Translations under genes and position numbers: made by a program
From: Glo-17 sp964637835
Lineage (GTDB): Bacteria > Krumholzibacteriota > Krumholzibacteriia > LZORAL124-64-63
Length of the DNA: 64,000 nt
NCBI GenBank assembly: GCA_964637835.1
Contig: CAZWYF010000011.1
Location: forward strand, 20,769 to 84,768
Direction: 5' to 3'
The notes under the pieces: model-generated
The model's input: the letters and a program-made list of their open reading frames with translations, nothing else
The model's database searches: none
Told to the model about the DNA's origin: nothing
Shown here: positions 25,292 through 36,665 of the stretch, one piece after another
Layout: the number at the start of each line of letters is the position of its first letter
Numbering within the stretch: position 1 is the stretch's first letter

Positions 25292-27087
25292 GCCGCCTCC
25301 AGCTGCTGCTGGACCACCGACAGTTCGGCCTGCAGCCCGGCCACCGCCTCTCCCCGGTCACGATAGAGATCCGGATCGGCCAGCTGGTCGTGGATCGCCT
25401 GCTGGCGGACCTCCAGCTCCTCGATCTGGCCCGGCAGCGCCTCCAGTTCCCGCTGTTCGCGCCACTTCAGGCGCCGCGGCGCCGGCGCGGTCGCCGGGCT
25501 CGCCTCGCCTCCGGCCCGGCGTCCGGTCTGCCGTCCGGTCTGCCGTCCGGCAGCCGCGTCGTCGGCGGCGCGGGGTCCCACCGAAAGGATGGCGTCCCAG
25601 CCCCCGGATTGCCGCTGCCAGTCGGCGTAGCCGCCCACGTACTCGTCCGCGCGGCCCTGGCCGTCGAGCACCAGGGTGCTGGTGACCACGTCGTCCAGGA
25701 AGCGGCGATCGTGGCTGACCAGCAGGACCGTGCCGGCGAACTCGGAGAGCAGGTCGGCCAGCAGCTCGAGGGTCTCGAGGTCGAGGTCGTTGGTGGGCTC
25801 ATCGAGGACCAGCAGGTTGGCCGGGCGCGTCAGCAGGCGCGCGAGCAGCAGGCGGTTCCGCTCGCCGCCGGAGAGCGACCGCACGGGCTGGTCGCAGCGG
25901 GCGGCAGTGAAGAGGAAGTCCTGCAGGTAGCTGATGACGTGGCGCTGGCCGCCACCCACGGTGACCTTCTCCTGCCCCTCGGCCACGTTCCAGCGCACCG
26001 AGCGTCCGGGATCGAGGGTCTCGCGCAGCTGGTCGAACACCGCCACCTCGACCCCCTCGCCCAGCTCCACCTGGCCGCCGGCCGGCGGCAGGTCGCCCAG
26101 GAGGGTGCGCAGCAGGGTGGTCTTGCCCGCGCCGTTGGGGCCGATGATGCCCACGCGGTCGCCCCGCAGGACGGTCAGGTCCAGTTCCTGGCAGAGGGTG
26201 CGGCCGCCGCGCGCGACCTCCAGGCCGCGGGTGCGGATCACCAGCTTGCCCGACCGCGGCGCGTCGGTGGCCTGCAGGCGCACCTCGCCCTCGCGGCCAC
26301 GGCGCCGGGCGCGATCGCGGCGCATGGCCTCCAGGCGCCGCACGCGGCCCTCGTTGCGGGTGCGGCGGGCCTTGATGCCCTGGCGCGACCAGGCCTCCTC
26401 CCGGGCCAGCTTCCGATCGAACTGGCGCTGCTGTTCCTGCTCGGTGGCCAGCAGGGCCTCCTTGCGGGCGAGCCAGGTGTCGAAGTCGCAGGTCCAGTCC
26501 ACCAGCAGACCACGATCCAGCTCCACGATGCGCCGGGTCAGGCGGCGCAGCAGGGCCCGGTCGTGCGTCACCATGAGCAGCGCCCCCTGCCAGCGATCGA
26601 GCAGGTTCTCCAGCCAGGCGATGGACGGGATGTCCAGGTGGTTGGTGGGCTCGTCCAGCAGGAGCAGGTCCGGCTGCCCCACCAGGGCGCGGGCCAGCAG
26701 CACGCGCCGCTTCTGCCCGGCCGAGAGGCAGGAGGTCTCCGCGGCCGGATCCAGCTCCATGCGGGCCAGGAGCCGCTCCACGTCCAGCTCCGCCTGCCAC
26801 GCCTCCGCCGCCGGGGCCCCGGCCGCCACCACCGCGTCCACGGTCCCGGCCAGGTCGGCCGGCACGTCCTGCGGCAACAGGGCGATGCGCGCGCCCCGGG
26901 CCACCACCCGTTCCCCGGCATCGGCCGCACGCAGCCCGGCGATCAGCTCCAGCAGGCTGGTCTTGCCCGTGCCATTGCGGCCGATGAGGCTCACCCGTTC
27001 CCCGGCTTCCAGGCGCAGATCCACCCCCGCGAGCAGTTCGGGGCCGCCGCAGGCCAGGTGCACGTCGCGGAGTTCCAGCAGGGCCAT
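25246..27087 (-). CDS. uup: ABC-F ATPase of the Uup type
   Basis: A 613-residue soluble protein with two ABC domains and no membrane segments. The first has GRNGTGKT, LSAGQKRR and LLLLDEPTNHLD; the second has GPNGAGKT, LSGGERNR and LLVLDEPTNDLD. Between them is the ABC-F linker of charged helices. The C-terminal tail (about 540-613) is a coiled coil after an Arg/Gly/Gln linker with the repeat GRQTGRQTGR, typical of Uup. Uup proteins act on ribosomes or branched DNA, with effects on recombination-related damage. The ATG at 27087 is divergent from the FapA-family gene. Confidence 0.92.
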   Translation of the reverse strand: MALLELRDVHLACGGPELLAGVDLRLEAGERVSLIGRNGTGKTSLLELIAGLRAADAGERVVARGARIALLPQDVPADLAGTVDAVVAAGAPAAEAWQAELDVERLLARMELDPAAETSCLSAGQKRRVLLARALVGQPDLLLLDEPTNHLDIPSIAWLENLLDRWQGALLMVTHDRALLRRLTRRIVELDRGLLVDWTCDFDTWLARKEALLATEQEQQRQFDRKLAREEAWSRQGIKARRTRNEGRVRRLEAMRRDRARRRGREGEVRLQATDAPRSGKLVIRTRGLEVARGGRTLCQELDLTVLRGDRVGIIGPNGAGKTTLLRTLLGDLPPAGGQVELGEGVEVAVFDQLRETLDPGRSVRWNVAEGQEKVTVGGGQRHVISYLQDFLFTAARCDQPVRSLSGGERNRLLLARLLTRPANLLVLDEPTNDLDLETLELLADLLSEFAGTVLLVSHDRRFLDDVVTSTLVLDGQGRADEYVGGYADWQRQSGGWDAILSVGPRAADDAAAGRQTGRQTGRRAGGEASPATAPAPRRLKWREQRELEALPGQIEELEVRQQAIHDQLADPDLYRDRGEAVAGLQAELSVVQQQLEAAYQRWAELEDIAGSS

Positions 27088-27213
27088 GATCGCTCCTCAC
27101 CCGGAGTGCGGGTTTCCCTCAAGTTCCTGGCGAACCGGTACGATAAGACCAGCAGACGACGGTGGAAAGCGACACCCCGCCGATCGCCCCAACGCCCGGT
27201 CAGGAACGGCATC

Positions 27214-28647
27214 ATGTCCGACCCGTCCAGCACCACCCAGGCCGAGGCTCCTGCGGACTTCGCGCTGCGGCTGAGCAGCGACAAGCTCGCCGTCCTCGTC
27301 AGTGCGCCCGACCCCCACGACAACATCCCCGCCCTCGCGGCGCGCATCGCGCGCGAACTGCCTCCCTGCGAGCTCGCGGTGGAGGTGGGCGAGGACATCC
27401 TGCGGGAGCTGCTCGCGCAGGCCTGCGAGCCCGGCGAGCACCTGGTGGAATTCCCCCTGCTCACCGGCCAGCCCCCGGAGCTGCCGCGGGACGGGGAGAT
27501 CGTCTGGCAGGACGACTACTTCGCCGAGGGCTTCGCCGTGGACGAGGAGACCGGCCGGGTCAACTACTGGGAGCGCGCCGAGCGCCGCGCCGTCACCGAG
27601 GGGCAGCTCCTGGCCGAGCTGCTCCTGCCGCTGGAGGGCACGCCGGGCCGCACCCTGCAGGACAGCGAGATCCCCGTGCCCAAGCCGAAGGCGGCGCGCC
27701 TGAGGGCCGGCAAGGGCGTGCGCACCGAGGAGAAGGACGACCGTGTCCTCTATCACGCCGAGGTCAGCGGGCGCATCCAGCTCAAGGACGGCACCGTGAC
27801 CGTGGACGACGTCTACCAGATCCGCGGCGACGTGGGCCTGGAGACCGGCAACATCCACCACAGCGGCGCGGTGCTGATCCAGGGCGACGTCAAGGAGGGC
27901 GCCCGGATCGAGACCGATGGCGACGTGATGATCAAGGGCATGGTCGAGCCGGCGGACATCGTCTGCGGCGGCAGCCTCACCGTCGGTGGTGGCATCCTCG
28001 GCGACCAGGAGCATCGGCTCGAGGTGGGCGGCAACCTGCACGCCCGCTACCTGAACGAGGTCCGGGTCCGCTGCGGCGGCGACGTGAACATCGTCGGCCA
28101 GATCGATCACTCCCAGGTGGAGGCCGGCGGCAAGGTGTCCGCGCCGCGCGGGCGCATCGCCGGCGGCAGCGTCCGGGCCTTCAAGGGCATCCAGGTGGGC
28201 CAGGCGGGCGCGCGCGGCTCCACCGGCACGGTGCTCGCCGCCGGCACCGACTGGCGCCGCGACGAGGCCGTCAAGGCGCGCCGGGAGCGTCTGGGCCGGC
28301 TCCAGGAGGCGCGGGAGAAGCTGCAAGGGCCCGTGAGCCAGCTCCTGGCCCTGGGCCGGCTGGATGCGGCGCAGACCGAGCTGCTGGGCAAGCTCCGGGC
28401 CAAGCAGGCCCAGATCGAGGCTGCCATGCGGGCGGAGAGCGAGGCGGCGGAGACCGAGGCCGAGACGGCCGGGCGGGAGGGCGTCCAGGAGGTCGCCGTG
28501 CTGGCCGAGCTGTGGTCGGGCGTGACCTTCCGACTCGGCGCCGCGGCCCTCAGGAGCGACCGCAGCTTCGAGATGCCCCGCCTCGTGGCCCTCCGGCGCG
28601 ACAAGGTGCGCATCCTGCCCATGGGCCAGCTCAACGCCCCCGAATAG
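27214..28647 (+). CDS. FapA-family protein (DUF342)
   Basis: A 477-residue protein of usual length for the family. ATG 27214 has AGGA nine bases upstream. The N-terminal third (about 10-165) is the DUF342 alpha/beta region. The middle (about 170-350) is a right-handed beta-helix of short repeats such as GDVGLETGNIHHSGAVLIQG, EGARIETDGDVMIKG and GGNLHARYLNEV. A charged coiled coil follows (about 355-430). Proteins of this family are soluble and were named for a link to flagellar assembly, but many occur in bacteria without flagella. It is divergent from uup. Confidence 0.9.
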   Translation: MSDPSSTTQAEAPADFALRLSSDKLAVLVSAPDPHDNIPALAARIARELPPCELAVEVGEDILRELLAQACEPGEHLVEFPLLTGQPPELPRDGEIVWQDDYFAEGFAVDEETGRVNYWERAERRAVTEGQLLAELLLPLEGTPGRTLQDSEIPVPKPKAARLRAGKGVRTEEKDDRVLYHAEVSGRIQLKDGTVTVDDVYQIRGDVGLETGNIHHSGAVLIQGDVKEGARIETDGDVMIKGMVEPADIVCGGSLTVGGGILGDQEHRLEVGGNLHARYLNEVRVRCGGDVNIVGQIDHSQVEAGGKVSAPRGRIAGGSVRAFKGIQVGQAGARGSTGTVLAAGTDWRRDEAVKARRERLGRLQEAREKLQGPVSQLLALGRLDAAQTELLGKLRAKQAQIEAAMRAESEAAETEAETAGREGVQEVAVLAELWSGVTFRLGAAALRSDRSFEMPRLVALRRDKVRILPMGQLNAPE

Positions 28648-28717
28648 CGAGCGGACCACCGGGACCTGGCCGTTCCGTCACATCGGCGCCGGTCTATCCC
28701 CGGCCCTCGGCCTGCCG

Positions 28718-29716
28718 CTACGGCAAGGCGGGGCGCCGGAGCAGCCCCTGTCGCCAGCGCTCCGGCCAGGCTCCCTCGCCATGGGCGGCGCCGAGCAGCG
28801 CACCGAGCACGGCGCCACGGTGGCAATTGTCGCCCCCCGCCATGGTGTTGGCCACCAGGGCCTCTTCCGGGCGGCCGGCATACTTCCAGGCCAGATGGAA
28901 CACCGCCGGCACGGCCTCGTCCACGTAGCACGCCGGCGAGACGCGGCGGCCGATCACCTCGAGGTCGTCCAGGCGTGACCAGGCGGCGAGGTCGTGGACG
29001 TGGAGCGGATTGCCGCCGGTGGTGCGGGCGGCCGCCAGGGACTCGCGCAGGTCCGCGCCGGCGAGGACGGGCTGCAGCACGTCGGCCACGGCGTCGAGGG
29101 CCTGGCCCATGCGCTCGCCCCGGTGTGTGAGCTCGCGATGCTCGTGGGCCGCGGCCCGCCCGAGCTCGGGCGCGTCGTGATGGAAGAGCAGCAGCGCCAC
29201 CGGGCCGGCCAGGCCGCCGATGTGCTTCTCCGCCGCCGCGCAGTCGCGCAGCGCGTAGCCCTGGGCCCGCCGGTCGAAGAAGGCGCGCAGCCACTCCTCG
29301 GCGTAGGTATCGCGATGGCTGCCAGGGTGGCGCAGGTAGGCGATCATGCGCTCGAGGTAGCGGTCGGGGTCGTAGCGGCCGTCCTCGGCCAGGGTCTGCA
29401 GCAGCACGTGGACCAGCTGCAGGTTCAGGGTGTTCTCCCCCGCCTGCAGGTGCTGGTGGTAGTGGATGCCGGCCTGGCCCCAGTACCGCGCCTGGTCGTG
29501 GAGGATGTCGGCGTCGGGATTGCGCGGCGCGTAGCGCGAGCGGTGGAGGATGCTGCCCGGATGCGGGTTGCGCGGCGCCAGGTAGTCGCGCACCACGCCG
29601 TAGTCGCGACGCAGCGCGGCACGGTCGTAGTACCAGTGCACGGGCATGGCCAGCGCGTCGGCGATCATCAGCCCCTGCAGCGCGCTCTCGGCTCGTTCGC
29701 GGCTGGTCCGCGGCAT
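28718..29716 (-). CDS. ADP-ribosylglycohydrolase-family protein with altered metal motifs
   Basis: A 332-residue protein with the helical DraG/ARH fold. Family marks are GLMIADALAMP near the N-terminus and GGDNCHRGAVLGALLGA near the C-terminus (Gly294-Gly301 for the first part). Classic DraG enzymes bind two metals through a TDDT/S motif and a GDTDT motif, and remove ADP-ribose from proteins. Here the first motif reads GENTLN (about 92-98) and the second GDNCH, so several of the usual Asp ligands are replaced. Enzymatic activity is therefore uncertain, and a different substrate is possible. It lies 19 bases after abgT on the same strand. Confidence 0.85.
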   Translation of the reverse strand: MPRTSRERAESALQGLMIADALAMPVHWYYDRAALRRDYGVVRDYLAPRNPHPGSILHRSRYAPRNPDADILHDQARYWGQAGIHYHQHLQAGENTLNLQLVHVLLQTLAEDGRYDPDRYLERMIAYLRHPGSHRDTYAEEWLRAFFDRRAQGYALRDCAAAEKHIGGLAGPVALLLFHHDAPELGRAAAHEHRELTHRGERMGQALDAVADVLQPVLAGADLRESLAAARTTGGNPLHVHDLAAWSRLDDLEVIGRRVSPACYVDEAVPAVFHLAWKYAGRPEEALVANTMAGGDNCHRGAVLGALLGAAHGEGAWPERWRQGLLRRPALP

Positions 29717-29735
29717 GGCAGCGCCTCCCGGCGGC

Positions 29736-31337
29736 TCAGCTCAGCTTCAGCGGTGCGCCGGGGCCCACCGGCAGGCCGAGGCTGAACCAGATGATCAGCA
29801 GGACGGTCCAGACCAGGAAGAACACCACGGAGTAGGGCAGCATGGTGGCCACCACCGTGCCGATGCCCGCATCCTTCTCGTAGCGCTTCATGAAGGCCAC
29901 GATGAGCGGGAAGTACGACATCAGCGGGGAGATCACGTTGGTGACGCTGTCGCCCACGCGATAGGTGACCTGCACCAGCTCCGGCGAGTATCCCAGGAGC
30001 ATGAACATGGGGATGAACACCGGCGCCATGATGGCCCACTTGGCCGAGGCCGAGCCCATGACCAGGTTGATCAGGGCCGACAGCAGGACGAACGAGATCA
30101 TCAGCGGCGCGTCGCCCAGGCCGGCCGCCTGCAGCCCCTCGGCCCCACGGACGGCGAAGATGAGTCCCAGGTTGGTCCACTTGAAATAGGCCACGAACTG
30201 GGCGGCGAAGAAGCAGAGCACGATGTACACGCCCAGGGTCTCCATGCTCTTGCCCATGCCCTCGATCACGTCGCTGTCGCTGCGGAGCGTGCGGGCGCCC
30301 TTGCCGTAGGCGATGCCCAGGATCCCGGCGCCCAGGAAGATGAAGGCCACGATGCCGCCCGTGAACGGCGAGCGGAGCAGGTCGCCGGTCTGCGGATCGC
30401 GCAGGAAGCCGTCGGCGGGGACGGTGCCCGCGACCAGGAAGATGGTCATGGCCACGCTGGCGATCAGCGCCCAGCGCAGGCCGCGTTTCTCGTCCGCACT
30501 GAGGCCCTCGAGGCTGGGCCCGCCGCCGTCGTCGGCCGCCGTTCCGCCACCATCGCTCATGCCCACCAGCGCCTCGCCGGTGTAGGTGCCCAGGCGCGGG
30601 ATCACGATCTTCTCGGTGACCCAGGTCCCCGCGGCCGCGATGAAGAAGGTGGACGCGAAGAGGAAGTACCAGTTGCAGGTGGGGTTCACCAGGTACGCCG
30701 GGTCGATGATCCTCGCCGCCTCCTCCGACAGGCCGGCCAGCAGCGGGTCCACCGTGCCCAGCAGGAGATTGGCGCTGTATCCCCCCGAGACGCCGGCGAA
30801 CGCCGCCGCCATGCCGGCGATGGGATGGCGGCCCACCGCCTGGAAGATGATGGCGCCCAGGGGCACCAGCAGCACGTACCCCACCTCGCTGGCGGTGTTC
30901 GAGAGGATGCCCGCGAACACGATCAGGAAGGTGAGCAGACCGCGCGGCGCCGAGAGCACCAGCAGCCGCAGCGCGGCGCCGATCAGGCCGCTGCGCTCGG
31001 CGATGCCGATGCCCAGCATGGAGACGAGCACCGTGCCGAGGGGGGCGAAGTCGGTGAAGTTGGTCACCATCTCGGTGAGGATGCGGTGCAGGCCGTGCAG
31101 GCTGAGCAGACTCACCGGCCGGATGGTCTCCCCGGTGCCCGGGTGCACGGCGTCGATGCCGATGGCGGCGAAGACGCCGGAGATCACCACCACCAGGCCC
31201 GCGAGGCCGGCGAAGAGGGTGGCCGGATGGGGCAGGGCGTTGCCGACGCGCTCGATGGCGCCGAGGAAGCTGGCGATCAGGCGCTGGCCGCGGCCGGCGG
31301 GCCCCTCCTGGGACTCGGGGGTCGGTTGGTCGGTCAT
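29736..31337 (-). CDS. abgT: AbgT-family transporter
   Basis: A 533-residue inner-membrane transporter with about 11 hydrophobic segments. Family marks are HPATLFAGLAGLVVVIS, GIGIAERSGLIGA, SNTASEVGYVLLVPLGA, SANLLLGTVDPLLAG and MGSASAKWAIMAPVF. AbgT proteins import p-aminobenzoyl-glutamate, and some homologues export sulfonamides or other aromatic acids; which applies here is unknown. It precedes the ADP-ribosylglycohydrolase-family gene and is probably co-transcribed with it. The ATG at 31337 has a possible -10 box upstream. Confidence 0.93.
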   Translation of the reverse strand: MTDQPTPESQEGPAGRGQRLIASFLGAIERVGNALPHPATLFAGLAGLVVVISGVFAAIGIDAVHPGTGETIRPVSLLSLHGLHRILTEMVTNFTDFAPLGTVLVSMLGIGIAERSGLIGAALRLLVLSAPRGLLTFLIVFAGILSNTASEVGYVLLVPLGAIIFQAVGRHPIAGMAAAFAGVSGGYSANLLLGTVDPLLAGLSEEAARIIDPAYLVNPTCNWYFLFASTFFIAAAGTWVTEKIVIPRLGTYTGEALVGMSDGGGTAADDGGGPSLEGLSADEKRGLRWALIASVAMTIFLVAGTVPADGFLRDPQTGDLLRSPFTGGIVAFIFLGAGILGIAYGKGARTLRSDSDVIEGMGKSMETLGVYIVLCFFAAQFVAYFKWTNLGLIFAVRGAEGLQAAGLGDAPLMISFVLLSALINLVMGSASAKWAIMAPVFIPMFMLLGYSPELVQVTYRVGDSVTNVISPLMSYFPLIVAFMKRYEKDAGIGTVVATMLPYSVVFFLVWTVLLIIWFSLGLPVGPGAPLKLS

Positions 31338-31384
31338 GTGGTCGTCCTGGAGATGGTGTGGGGGCCGGATGATGAATGCCTGAT

Positions 31385-31390
31385 AGTCTA
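31385..31390 (-). promoter_or_regulatory. possible -10 box of abgT
   Basis: TAGACT on the minus strand (31390-31385), the same hexamer as in the namZ promoter, in an AT-richer patch. No convincing -35 box is seen at 16-18 bases. Confidence 0.25.
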
Positions 31391-31426
31391 GAAGGGATTT
31401 TCAGGATCGCGACCCCGGACCACGGA

Positions 31427-32929
31427 TCAGTGCCGGGGCAGGGCGGCCGCGATGGCGTCGCAGACGGTCTCGAGCACCTTGATGCGGGCGAAGCGCTTGC
31501 TGTTGCTCTCGACGACGGTCCACGGGGCCTGCGGCGTGGAGGTGCGGAAGAGCATCTCCTCCACCGCCAGGGTGTACTGGTCCCGCTTCTCGCGATTGCG
31601 CCAGTCCTCCTCGCCCATCTTCCACCGCTTGTGCGGCGTGGCCTCGCGCGCCTGGAAGCGGCGCAGCTGCTCGTCGGCGTCGATGTGCAGCCAGAATTTC
31701 CGCAGCACGGCGCCGAAGTCCGTCAGGTGCTGCTCCATCTCGTTGATCTCCCGGAAGGCCCGGCGCCACTCCGCCTCGCGGCAGAAGCCCTCGATGCGTT
31801 CGACCATCACCCGCCCGTACCAGCTGCGGTCGAAGATGGTCACGTGGCCCGCCTTCGGCATCCTGAGCCAGAACCGCCGCAGGTAGTGGTGCGCCAGCTC
31901 CTCCTCGCTGGGCGCGCTCACCGGGACCACCTCGTAGCCCCGGGGGTCGAGGGTGCGCACCAGCCGCCGGATGTTGCCGCCCTTGCCCGCCGCATCCCAG
32001 CCCTGGTAGACGATCACCACCGGGATGCGGTGGCGGTAGATCTGGTGGCCGAGCTCGTGGATGCGGTCCTGCAGCACGTCGAGCTGCTCACGGTATTCCT
32101 CCGCCGCCAGGTCCTGCGACAGGTCCACCTGGTCGAGGACGGTCGAGCGCAGCGGCTCCGGCAGCGGCCGCGGCGGGGTCACCGACGGCACCGCCTCGGC
32201 GCGGGCCCGGGCGGCGCCGATGCCGCGCTCGAGGGCGGCGGCCACGGTCTCGCCGATCTTCAGGGCCGCGAAGCGCCGGTCGGTGGCCTCGACCACCGTC
32301 CAGGGCGCGTGGTCGGTGTCGGTCTCGGCCAGCATCTCCTCCACCAGCATCCGGTAGCGGTGGTAATGCCGGTTCTGCTTGCGGTCGTAGCGGGTCACCC
32401 GCCAGGCCGTGGCCTCGCTGGCCCGCAGCTTCTTCTGCCGCTTCTTCTGCTCCTTGCGCGAGATGTGCAGGAAGAACTTGACGATCACCGCGCCGTCGTC
32501 GGCCAGCTGGCGCTCGAAGTTGCGGATGTCGGCGAAGGTCGGCGGCACGTCGGCGGGGTCGAGCTCGCCGGTGAAGCGCTCGCTCAGCACCCGGCCGTAC
32601 CAGCTGCGATCGAAGATGGCCATGCGGCCACGGGCCGGCGTCCGGCGCCAGAAGCGCCACAGGAAGGGGCGCATGGCCTCCTCCTCGCCGGGCTGCTTGG
32701 TGGTGGTGACGGTGAAACCGCGGGGATCGAGCGGCAGGATCAGCTGATTGATCTGCGTCCCCTTGCCGGCGGCGCCCCAGCCCTGGAACACGACGATCAC
32801 CGGCACGCCCAGGGCCTGGGCCTCGCGCTGGAGCTCGCCCAGGCGGATCTCCAGGTCCTCACGCAGGGGCCGGTAGATGTCGCGGGCGATGCGGCGATCG
32901 AGATCCAGCGTGTCGAGCATGTTCGGCAT
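31427..32929 (-). CDS. pap: Polyphosphate:AMP phosphotransferase (two-domain PPK2)
   Basis: A 500-residue protein of two PPK2 kinase domains. Each has a Walker A (FQGWGAAGKG and YQGWDAAGKG), FDRSWYGRV and the RR-FW-R lid region; both domains look complete. Two-domain PPK2 enzymes (PAP, class II) use polyphosphate to phosphorylate AMP to ADP. The ATG at 32929 is chosen from three candidates (32971, 32929, 32920); the protein-like part begins at about residue 4 (LDTLDLDRR), and no ribosome binding site decides it. It is divergent from tex. Confidence 0.93.
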   Translation of the reverse strand: MPNMLDTLDLDRRIARDIYRPLREDLEIRLGELQREAQALGVPVIVVFQGWGAAGKGTQINQLILPLDPRGFTVTTTKQPGEEEAMRPFLWRFWRRTPARGRMAIFDRSWYGRVLSERFTGELDPADVPPTFADIRNFERQLADDGAVIVKFFLHISRKEQKKRQKKLRASEATAWRVTRYDRKQNRHYHRYRMLVEEMLAETDTDHAPWTVVEATDRRFAALKIGETVAAALERGIGAARARAEAVPSVTPPRPLPEPLRSTVLDQVDLSQDLAAEEYREQLDVLQDRIHELGHQIYRHRIPVVIVYQGWDAAGKGGNIRRLVRTLDPRGYEVVPVSAPSEEELAHHYLRRFWLRMPKAGHVTIFDRSWYGRVMVERIEGFCREAEWRRAFREINEMEQHLTDFGAVLRKFWLHIDADEQLRRFQAREATPHKRWKMGEEDWRNREKRDQYTLAVEEMLFRTSTPQAPWTVVESNSKRFARIKVLETVCDAIAAALPRH

Positions 32930-33105
32930 CCCGGGTCGGGGGCGGTCGGACGGCGTCCCCGACCGTAGCATGGACCGTGCCGGCCGCCAAGCCGCGCCAC
33001 GACTTGCCCGGGCGCCGCCACGACGCCATCATTGCCCCGCCGCGCGCCCCGTGCGCCCCGTGCGCCCGAGGATGGATCCGCTGGACCCCCGCCGCGAGGA
33101 ACGCC

Positions 33106-35274
<2,169 letters not shown>

Positions 35275-35313
35275 GATCCACGGCCGCGGCGGTCAGGACC
35301 GGCTGGCCGCCGG

Positions 35314-36579
35314 TCAGGCCGGCGTGGCGGCGTAGCCCAGGGTGCTGACCGCACCGGCGAGGGCGGCGGCGTCCAGGGCGTCGCCGGTGACGCGGGCGGT
35401 GCCGTCGCCCAGCGAGACCTCCACCTCGCGGACGCCCGGCTGCTCGCGCAGGGTGCGCTCGACGCTGGCCGTGCAGTGGCTGCAATTCATGCCCTCGACC
35501 TTCAGGTCCACGGTCTGCATGGCGATCTCCTCCAGGGGGTCGACGGGGGTGTCGTCGCAGCCGCAACCGGCGGTGGCGCGGCGGCGGGGCCGGTACGCCC
35601 AGAGCATCACGAGCACCAGCGCGCCGGCCCAGAAGTGATCCAGCCAGCCGATGCTCTCGTGGTCGTGGCCGGTGTGGAGCATGGGCACGCGCAGGTCGAA
35701 GCCACCGGCCAGCGCATCGAGGAGCAGGCCGGCGCCGAACGCGCTCAGGCCGACGGTGGCCAGGTAGATGATGGTGGTCTTGCGTCCCAGCACCTTGAGC
35801 AGCGTGGTGACGGTGGCCGCGTTGGTGGCCGGGCCGGCGATGAGGAAGGCCAGCGCCGCGCCGGGCGAGACGCCGGCATGAATGAAGCCCGCGGCCAGCG
35901 GGACCGACCCCGTGGCGCAGACGTAGAGCGGAATCCCCACCACGATCATGACCAGCACCGGCAGCACGCCGCCACCGAGCAGGCCGCCCAGGGAGCCGGC
36001 AGGCACCACGGCGGAGATGAGCGCGGCCAGCAGCAGGCCGATGATCAGCGCGGTGCCGATGTCCCGCGGCAGGGCCTCGAACCCGTAGCTCAGGGCGGCC
36101 CGCAGGCGGCCGCCCCGCAGGTCCGGCCCGCTGCCGGCTGGCGGGGCGGCCTTCATCTCGGCCGCCGACTGCGTGGCCTGTACCATGCTGCCGCCGAGCA
36201 CCCCGGTGACCAGGGCGGCGAGGGGCCGGAACACGGCGAAGAACGGGCCCATGAGCGCACCGGTGACGGCGATGGAATCCACGCCGGTCTGGGGCGTGGA
36301 GATCAGGAACGACGTCGTGGCCGCCGGACTGGCGCCGTGCCGCCGGAGGCTGGCCGCCACCGGGATCACGCCGCAGGAACACAGCGGCAGCGGCACGCCG
36401 AAGATGGCCGCCTTCCAGACGGGAGCGTGGCCACCACCGCCCAGGTGCCGTTCCAGCCACCGGGCCGAGACGTAGACCGAGAGCAGGCCGGCCACCAGGA
36501 AGCCCAGCAGCAGCCAGGGAGCCATCTGGGCGGTGACCAGCCAGAGGGCCGCGAAGAAGTCACTCAGGAAGCTCAGCAT
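35314..36579 (-). CDS. DUF318-type metal-efflux permease with C-terminal HMA domain
   Basis: A 421-residue protein. ATG 36579 starts the first membrane helix. About eight membrane segments form a YraQ/DUF318 permease with the conserved PLPLCSCGVIPVA. The C-terminus (about 355-421) is a heavy-metal-associated domain with GMNCSHCTASVE, joined by a Cys-containing linker (ATAGCGCDDTP). A His-rich loop HTGHDHE lies near residue 305. This architecture is that of the SO_0444-type Cu/Zn efflux group; the metal here is an inference. It is the last gene of a likely three-gene unit with the Fe-S and pentapeptide proteins. Confidence 0.85.
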   Translation of the reverse strand: MLSFLSDFFAALWLVTAQMAPWLLLGFLVAGLLSVYVSARWLERHLGGGGHAPVWKAAIFGVPLPLCSCGVIPVAASLRRHGASPAATTSFLISTPQTGVDSIAVTGALMGPFFAVFRPLAALVTGVLGGSMVQATQSAAEMKAAPPAGSGPDLRGGRLRAALSYGFEALPRDIGTALIIGLLLAALISAVVPAGSLGGLLGGGVLPVLVMIVVGIPLYVCATGSVPLAAGFIHAGVSPGAALAFLIAGPATNAATVTTLLKVLGRKTTIIYLATVGLSAFGAGLLLDALAGGFDLRVPMLHTGHDHESIGWLDHFWAGALVLVMLWAYRPRRRATAGCGCDDTPVDPLEEIAMQTVDLKVEGMNCSHCTASVERTLREQPGVREVEVSLGDGTARVTGDALDAAALAGAVSTLGYAATPA

Positions 36580-36665
36580 TCCATGATCCACCGGGTAGGG
36601 TCCTGGTTCGCGCTGGCCGCGGCCGGCCGGGCTGACGACCGGGCCGACGCACGGCGCCCCAGCGC

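Noticed and set aside
28648..28717. Terminator between the FapA-family gene and the ADP-ribosylglycohydrolase gene
   Set aside because: Only a five-base stem (TGCCG/CGGCA) is found, too short to claim.
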